Made by a program: the position numbers and the translations under genes. This document shows positions 39,427 through 43,771 of a stretch of 43,771 bases of DNA, piece after piece. Numbering within the stretch: position 1 is the first letter of the stretch; every line of letters starts with the position of its first letter. Origin of the DNA: Candidatus Alkanophaga volatiphilum (GTDB lineage Archaea; Halobacteriota; Syntropharchaeia; Alkanophagales; B39-G2); the NCBI GenBank assembly GCA_029259545.1, contig JAPHEE010000013.1:1-43771 (forward strand), read 5' to 3'. The notes beneath the pieces were generated by a model. It was not told the DNA's origin. It saw nothing but the letters and a program-made list of their open reading frames with translations, and did not search any database.

Positions 39427-40575
39427 ATGCGCGCCTTCGGCATCCTGTATTGGTGGATCTACAACAACACGCCGCACAACGCGAAGGACGAGATGCTGGG
39501 CTATCTCCGGTATTACTGGGAAAGTCTCCGCAGGAAGTTGCAGCAGGGCGGTAAGCAGCAAGGTGGAGGCGCTGTGGATCTCGAAGAAGTGAATGCGGCG
39601 ATTGAGAGGGGAGTGAAGTGGTTGGAGAGCACCCAGCGTAAAGACGGCTCTTGGGGAAGGCTTTGGGAGGTCTGGAACACAGCGAACGCCGCCCTTGCGC
39701 TCGCCGTCGTGGGTGCAGAGTCTGATGCTTTAAAAAAAGCTGTTGAGTTCCTGCTTGAAAGCCAGCTTGAGAGCGGCGGCTTCTTCTATGAGAACTTTCC
39801 AGCGTCTCGTGCGGACATAAGGGAGCGGAGGGATTTATACTGCATCGAGACGACGCCCGTGGCGCTGATGGCACTTTACAAGTACGAAGGGAGAATAACC
39901 CTAGAGATCCGGAAGGGGCTTCACTTTCTGGTTGAGAGGCAGCGGGCGTGCGGCGGTTGGGAGCTTCCTTATTTGGGAGACCCGGAAGTTGTGAACCCCA
40001 AGCTTAATTACTTCCCCTCAGTTACAGGGTACGCCCTTAGAGCCTTACTTATAGGAGATCCGCCGGAGTCCGTGTTGGAGAGAGGCTTGGAGTTTTTAGA
40101 GCGGACGCAACGCAGGGATGGAAGCTGGGGGCGTTCCCGTTGCTATTTCAACACCGAAGCTTATGCCATTCGGAACGTCGTCAGCGTCGCCGCAACGTTA
40201 GAAAAGCGAAGACTGCCGAAGGAGCTAAAGCAAAGGGCGAGAAGGCTCTTGGAAAGGGCGCTTTCATATGCTTTGCGCCACCAGAACGCCGACGGCAGCT
40301 GGTCTGCGATAAGCATAGCGACGAAGGAGCTGGCGACCGCCCTCTACCTGCAGAGTCTGCTGGCGGCGGGTGTTGGCGGCTCCGCAGTTTTTAAAGCGGT
40401 GGACTGGCTGCTCAAGAGGCAACAGAAGGGTGGTTTCTGGAGTGGTGGTTATTACGGACGTTTGATGCATCCGAACTTGGGTTACATAGACGAGGTGAAC
40501 AACGACGTGTTTACGACCTCGGAGGTCTTGGTCGCCCTAGACGAATTTAGAAGCTGGGTGGAGAGAGTTGGTTGA
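39427..40575 (+). CDS. Prenyltransferase/squalene-cyclase-repeat (alpha/alpha toroid) protein
   Basis: A 382-residue protein built from repeated alpha/alpha units, each ending in a QW-like motif: TQRKDGSWGR, QLESGGFFYE, RQRACGGWELPY, TQRRDGSWGRSRCYFNTEAY, RHQNADGSWSAISIATKELA and RQQKGGFWSGGY. These repeats define squalene-hopene and oxidosqualene cyclases and protein prenyltransferase beta subunits. The class II cyclase acid motif DxDD is not visible, and at about half the size of a hopene cyclase this is probably a single toroid. It may bind or process an isoprenoid without being a classical cyclase. The ATG at 39427 follows a perfect AGGAGG by 7 bases; a GTG at 39403 would lie ahead of that site. 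It diverges from the flippase, and nadA follows after 46 bases. Confidence 0.82.
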   Translation: MRAFGILYWWIYNNTPHNAKDEMLGYLRYYWESLRRKLQQGGKQQGGGAVDLEEVNAAIERGVKWLESTQRKDGSWGRLWEVWNTANAALALAVVGAESDALKKAVEFLLESQLESGGFFYENFPASRADIRERRDLYCIETTPVALMALYKYEGRITLEIRKGLHFLVERQRACGGWELPYLGDPEVVNPKLNYFPSVTGYALRALLIGDPPESVLERGLEFLERTQRRDGSWGRSRCYFNTEAYAIRNVVSVAATLEKRRLPKELKQRARRLLERALSYALRHQNADGSWSAISIATKELATALYLQSLLAAGVGGSAVFKAVDWLLKRQQKGGFWSGGYYGRLMHPNLGYIDEVNNDVFTTSEVLVALDEFRSWVERVG

Positions 40576-40621
40576 TGAGCAAAGCTTAAGGAATAAAATT
40601 GACGTGAGCGAACCTTCAGGG

Positions 40622-41527
40622 ATGAAGCTCGTGGAGGAGATAGAAAGGTTGAAGACCAAGAAGAATGCGTTGATACTGGCGCACAATTATCAGCGGGCGG
40701 AGGTTCAGGATGTCGCCGATTTCGTCGGCGACTCGCTGGAGCTGGCGCGGCGGGCGGCGGAGGCGGACGCCGACGTTATCGTGTTCTGCGGCGTTGACTT
40801 CATGGCGGAGACCGCCGCCGTGCTCAACCCCGACAAAAAAGTTCTGATCCCGGACGCCGGCGCCACCTGCCCGATGGCGCAGATGCTGACGGCGTCCGCG
40901 CTCCGCCGCGTCAGGGCTGAGCATCCGGGCGCCGCCGTCGTTTTGTACATCAACACGCTCGCCGAAAGCAAGGCGGAGGCGGACTGCGTGTGCACGTCGG
41001 CGAACGCCGCCGCGGTCGTGAACGCAATGGACGCCGAGACCGTGATCTTCGGACCGGATGCGAACCTCGCTTACTACGTGCGGCGGCGCTCGCCGAAGGA
41101 GCTCGTGGTCGTGCCCGAGCGAGGACTCTGCCCGACGCACCACCAGATTGCGATGGAGGACGTGGAGGCGGCACGCCGCCGGCACCCGGGGGCGAAGCTC
41201 GTGGCGCACCCGGAGTGCGTGCCGGAGGTGCAGGACGCCGCCGACCATATAGCGTCGACGTCCGGGATGGTGCGGTTTTGCAGGGAGGACGCCGCCGCCG
41301 AGTATCTGATAGCGACGGAGATAGGGCTGCTGCACCGCCTCAGGCGGGAGGCGCCGCAGAAGCGGTTCCACGCCGTCTCGGAGACGGCGGTCTGCCCGCA
41401 GATGAAAATGCACACCCTCCCGAAGATCCTGAGGGCGCTAGAGCGAGAACGCCCGACAGTGACCGTTCCGAAGGAGACGGCAGATGCCGCCCGTGAAGCC
41501 ATACAAAGAATGCTGGAGCTGGAATAA
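40622..41527 (+). CDS. nadA: Quinolinate synthase
   Basis: A 301-residue NadA, the [4Fe-4S] enzyme that condenses iminoaspartate with dihydroxyacetone phosphate in NAD synthesis. Family signatures are ALILAHNYQRAEVQDVADF, VGDSLELAR, VIVFCGVDFMAETAAVLNP, DAGATCPMAQM and YINTLAESKAEADCVCTSAN. The three cluster cysteines lie in DCVCTSANA, HPECVPEVQDAAD and SETAVCPQMKMH. ATEIGLLHRL is also present. I chose the ATG at 40622, where the family alignment begins; the frame is open back to a TTG at 40568 that overlaps the cyclase-like stop, so a longer product of 319 residues is possible. nadB and nadC are not in the window. Confidence 0.95.
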   Translation: MKLVEEIERLKTKKNALILAHNYQRAEVQDVADFVGDSLELARRAAEADADVIVFCGVDFMAETAAVLNPDKKVLIPDAGATCPMAQMLTASALRRVRAEHPGAAVVLYINTLAESKAEADCVCTSANAAAVVNAMDAETVIFGPDANLAYYVRRRSPKELVVVPERGLCPTHHQIAMEDVEAARRRHPGAKLVAHPECVPEVQDAADHIASTSGMVRFCREDAAAEYLIATEIGLLHRLRREAPQKRFHAVSETAVCPQMKMHTLPKILRALERERPTVTVPKETADAAREAIQRMLELE

Positions 41528-41586
41528 TGATTTCGTCTCGAAGCCGCTCGCCGTATGCGTGCCGTGGGGTTAATGCAATTTCTCTC

Positions 41587-42312
41587 TCATGTGCCGCCGC
41601 GCGTCAGTTTCTCGCCCGCAAGCAACTCGCCCCCCAGCCTCCTTTTAACCTCGTTTGCGTAGATGTGCGCCAGTCTCGTGGGCTCCGGCAGCTTGTACCC
41701 TCGCAGGCACTCCCTCACGAGCCTCAGCGCCGTCTCCGCCGAAACTCTGTGTCCGGGGGCGACGACGATGGGCTTGCAACCCCCTTTGCTTTTCAGGAGG
41801 AAGCCCACGAGCCTGCCACGGTAGCGTAGCGGGCATGCTTCGCCCTCCGCTGTTGGCGTTCTGGCGTCGCCGCACAGGACGCTCTTCGCAACGCCGACCG
41901 TCGCGACGTCGAGGAGCACGCCGACGTGCGTCGCCAAGCCTGCGAATCGCGGATGGTTCACGCCGCAGCCGTCCACGAAGAGCACGTCCACCTTGCTTTC
42001 AAGCCGCCGGAACGCCTCCATTATGAGCGGAGCCTCACGGAACGCCAGCAGCCCCGGCACATAAGGGAAGTCGAGCGGTCTGACGACGCACGCCCGCTCC
42101 ACGACCCGCAGCTCAGGAAACCTGAGAACGACGACGCCCGCAACCGCAAGCTCCGCATCCCCGGCGGCGATGAAAGCCAAGTCGGCACCTGCCACTAATT
42201 TCGGACCTTGAAATTCATCCCTGAGCACCGCACGTGCGGCTATTCCCCTCTGCTCCTCATACAACCTTTTAAGCTTAGCGCTTTCCAATTTACTTGCTGC
42301 TGGCTTGCTCAT
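41587..42312 (-). CDS. nfi: Endonuclease V
   Basis: A 241-residue endonuclease V, which cuts near deaminated adenine (inosine) in nucleic acid. Expected elements are present: VAGADLAF (first catalytic Asp), VVVLRFPELRVVER, PLDFPYVPGLLAFREAPLIM (the PYIPG.L.FRE wedge/active-site segment with Glu), DVLFVDGCGVNHPRFAGLAT, HVGVLLDVATVGVAKSVLCG and PIVVAPGHRVSAETALRLV. ATHVG(V) and VAPGHR complete the metal site. The gene overlaps the end of the Mut7-C gene by 23 bases on the same strand, so the two are translated from one message. Confidence 0.94.
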   Translation of the reverse strand: MSKPAASKLESAKLKRLYEEQRGIAARAVLRDEFQGPKLVAGADLAFIAAGDAELAVAGVVVLRFPELRVVERACVVRPLDFPYVPGLLAFREAPLIMEAFRRLESKVDVLFVDGCGVNHPRFAGLATHVGVLLDVATVGVAKSVLCGDARTPTAEGEACPLRYRGRLVGFLLKSKGGCKPIVVAPGHRVSAETALRLVRECLRGYKLPEPTRLAHIYANEVKRRLGGELLAGEKLTRGGT

Positions 42313-42826
42313 TCTCGTCTCGCTTACTCATCATCCTTCTCAGCAGGTCCAGCCGCTCGTTGATCGCGCGCCAGTGGCTGCCCTCCCAGTAGATGCGGCG
42401 GCACCGCTCGCAAACCCAAAACTCTAGCTTCCCGATCATCTTTTTCGGCACGTAGTCGGTTTCGAGCAGCAGCTGCGTTTCGTCCTCCCTGACACGTCGT
42501 ATCGGCGCGTTGCAGTCGCTGCATCGCATAAACCTCATCTCAAGGCGCAGGGGCACGCTCTCCGCAAGCTCGTGAAGCTGCCCCAGCACGTCGTTTCCCG
42601 TCATGAGGACGCACTGCACCCCGCTCTTACGGGCTTCCGCCGCAAGCCTCCTGTCCTTCGTCAGAAGTATCCTCTTCTCCCTTTTTGCTAGGGAGAGCAG
42701 GAACGCATCCTCGTCGTCGCCGCCACCCTCGCCGCTCACGTCGTTCGCATATACGGTGTCGTAGCCCAGCATCCTGAGCCACGAGACGAGCCTGCCGAGC
42801 ATCCTGTCCACCAGAAACCGCTCCAT
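42290..42826 (-). CDS. Mut7-C RNase-domain protein with zinc ribbon
   Basis: A 178-residue protein. The PIN-like Mut7-C domain starts MERFLVDRMLGRLVSWLRML (first catalytic Asp at residue 7), then GYDTVYANDVSG, EDAFLLSLAKREKRILLTKD and RRLAAEAR. The C-terminal zinc ribbon uses CSDC and CERC (MRCSDCNAPIRR; FWVCERCRRIYWEGSHWRA). Related domains in eukaryotic Mut-7/EXD3 proteins act on RNA, and archaeal stand-alone forms are predicted ribonucleases. The ATG at 42826 is chosen because it aligns with the family and lies 1 base after the cupin stop codon, implying coupled translation. The downstream partner is endonuclease V (23-base overlap). Confidence 0.9.
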   Translation of the reverse strand: MERFLVDRMLGRLVSWLRMLGYDTVYANDVSGEGGGDDEDAFLLSLAKREKRILLTKDRRLAAEARKSGVQCVLMTGNDVLGQLHELAESVPLRLEMRFMRCSDCNAPIRRVREDETQLLLETDYVPKKMIGKLEFWVCERCRRIYWEGSHWRAINERLDLLRRMMSKRDENEQASSK

Positions 42827-42827
42827 C

Positions 42828-43175
42828 TCACTCCACGAGGACGGTGTCCTCATGCGAGTACGGCGGGCTGCAGTGGCACAGAAACCGCAGGGGCACGTCG
42901 CCGACGTTCTCTATGCAATGCGCCTTCCCCGGCGGAATCACGATCGCCTGCCCGGCGGCGACCTCCGCACGCTCCCCCTCGACCTCCATCACGCCCCTCC
43001 CCTCCAAGATGAAGTAGATTTCCTCAGAAGTTTTATGGAAGTGTTTCCTCGTCCTCATCCCGACCGGAACCGACGCCTCTGCGAGGCTCAAGTTCTCGGA
43101 GCGGTGGAACTCCCGAATTTCAGAGCCGTCTTTCGTCACGAAGGGCTTCAGCTCGTCCCGCCTCACCACCTTCAT
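42828..43175 (-). CDS. Small cupin-domain protein
   Basis: A 115-residue single-domain cupin. Motif 1 is visible as RKHFHKTSEEIYFILEGRGV (His, His, Glu metal ligands) and motif 2 as GQAIVIPPGKAHCIENVGDV (the later His). FLCHCSPPYSHEDTVLVE closes the barrel. Such cupins bind a divalent metal and act as sugar isomerases/epimerases, dioxygenases or ligand sensors; the sequence does not say which. It begins the cupin-Mut7-C-endonuclease V chain and lies 32 bases downstream of moaC on the same strand, so all may share a transcript. Confidence 0.88.
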   Translation of the reverse strand: MKVVRRDELKPFVTKDGSEIREFHRSENLSLAEASVPVGMRTRKHFHKTSEEIYFILEGRGVMEVEGERAEVAAGQAIVIPPGKAHCIENVGDVPLRFLCHCSPPYSHEDTVLVE

Positions 43176-43207
43176 CCCGTACCCCTCTCAATCACTCATC
43201 ATCCACC

Positions 43208-43672
43208 CTACTGCCCCTCCCCCGCCCTTTTCACCTTGCTCAGAACCCTAATCTCCTCGATTTTCGTCGTCGGGTAATTTCCGGAGTCGTCCTTTTCAAG
43301 ACCCTTGACCATGTCCCAGATTGTGAGGAGGGCGACGGCGACGCCGTGCAACGCCTCCATCTCCACGCCCGTCTTCCCGACGGATTTCACGGTCACGAAG
43401 ACCTCGACGACGCCGCCGTCGCCGTCGCAGCCGAGGTTGAAGTCCACGGAGACGCCGCTTATCCCTATGGGGTGGCAGAGCGGGATCGTGAAGGGGGTGT
43501 TTTTGACTGCGAGGATCGCTGCGGTCTCCGCGCAGCTGAGAACGTCGCCCTTCGGCACCTCGCCCCTCTCTATCGCAAGCACCGTGTCCCTCTTCAGCCT
43601 GAGCCTGCCGTACGCCTCCGAGATGCGGACGACGTCTTCCTTAGCGCTGATGTCCACCATTCCCAGTCTCAT
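43208..43672 (-). CDS. moaC: Cyclic pyranopterin monophosphate synthase MoaC
   Basis: A 154-residue MoaC, which acts with MoaA to make cyclic pyranopterin monophosphate, the first intermediate of molybdopterin. Signatures: MVDISAKEDVVRISEAYGRL, KGDVLSCAETAAILAVKNT, IPLCHPIGISGVSVDF (conserved His/Pro active-site loop), KSVGKTGVEMEALHGVAVAL, TIWDMVKGLEKDDSGNYP and TKIEEIRVLSKVK. The catalytic Asp (WDMVK) and Lys residues are present. Translation may begin at the ATG at 43672 or at the internal ATG four codons on. The upstream gene's stop lies 12 bases away. Molybdopterin or its tungsten form is required by formylmethanofuran dehydrogenase and similar enzymes. Confidence 0.95.
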   Translation of the reverse strand: MRLGMVDISAKEDVVRISEAYGRLRLKRDTVLAIERGEVPKGDVLSCAETAAILAVKNTPFTIPLCHPIGISGVSVDFNLGCDGDGGVVEVFVTVKSVGKTGVEMEALHGVAVALLTIWDMVKGLEKDDSGNYPTTKIEEIRVLSKVKRAGEGQ

Positions 43673-43684
43673 CTCAACACCCTG

Positions 43685-43771
43685 CTACGGCGGCCACACT
43701 CCGTAATATATCTCAAGAGCGAGGACGACGGCGCCTATCAGAACCCCCATGAGGACTATCGTCTTCGGCGA
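43685..43771 (-). CDS. C-terminal end of a membrane protein (runs off the window)
   Basis: The last 28 codons and TAG stop of a minus-strand gene. They encode SPKTIVLMGVLIGAVVLALE followed by IYYGVWPP, a single hydrophobic helix and a short tail. It ends 12 bases before the moaC start, so it is probably the upstream gene of the same operon. Too little is present to name the protein. Confidence 0.6.
   Translation of the reverse strand, partial: SPKTIVLMGVLIGAVVLALEIYYGVWPP

Noticed and set aside
39344-39874. N-terminal extension of the flippase frame
   Set aside because: Ser/Pro/Arg-rich, overlaps the divergent cyclase-like gene; the family start is at 39343.
40616-41413. Minus-strand frame of 265 codons opposite nadA
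   Set aside because: His/Arg-rich antisense shadow of a clearly recognised enzyme.
1-43771. tRNA, rRNA or CRISPR
   Set aside because: No T-loop-like or acceptor-stem patterns, no rRNA landmarks and no regularly spaced direct repeats were found on reading the gaps.

Overview
The window is archaeal chromosome, GC-rich and densely coded, with TATA-box promoters that often sit about 25 bases from the start codon (leaderless style). Replication factor C small subunit, the tRNA-Met cytidine acetyltransferase TmcA, CTP-dependent riboflavin kinase, TrpB2, a probable methanofuran enzyme (MfnD-like), tetraether synthase (Tes) and archaeosortase A together point to a methanogen-related euryarchaeon (Halobacteriota). 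A thiolase relic beside an electron-transfer flavoprotein gene would suit an alkane- or fatty-acid-oxidising relative of the Syntrophoarchaeum/ANME-1 type. That placement is inference; there is no rRNA in the window to test it.

Layout. 1-7.1 kb: partial trpB2, a decayed thiolase gene, an IS200/IS605-like end remnant, etfA divergent from pyrC, a radical SAM/SPASM gene, a small Lys/Glu-rich protein and an mfnD-like ATP-grasp gene. 7.2-11.4 kb (minus strand): tes and artA with an ATGA overlap, then a 605-aa protein I cannot assign, which has its own TATA box. 11.5-14.4 kb: ribbon-helix-helix gene plus ATP sulfurylase (sat), then ribK-ribB under a promoter carrying a palindrome that could be its autoregulatory operator. 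14.4-18.9 kb: two IS605-type end remnants, a VWA protein, a sirtuin and rfcS interrupted by a 235-aa mini-intein. 18.9-26.6 kb: ASCH protein, tmcA, a truncated SagB-like nitroreductase, a split-barrel flavoprotein, a Toprim protein, an orphan membrane histidine kinase and a TldE/PmbA-like gene.

26.8-40.6 kb is a surface-glycan/lipid region. A minus-strand set (GT4 glycosyltransferase, methyltransferase, DUF362 protein) diverges from a chained plus-strand operon (radical SAM/SPASM, UbiA prenyltransferase, methyltransferase, GT39-like membrane glycosyltransferase, membrane-anchored TIM-barrel-like protein, alkaline-phosphatase-superfamily hydrolase). A Wzx-like flippase and a squalene-cyclase-repeat protein follow. 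I read it as a pathway that builds, modifies, flips and trims a prenyl-linked glycan or an unusual isoprenoid. This is the best candidate here for an undescribed pathway.

40.6-43.8 kb holds housekeeping genes: nadA, then on the minus strand moaC, cupin, Mut7-C RNase and endonuclease V, and the end of a membrane protein. I saw no tRNA, rRNA or CRISPR array.
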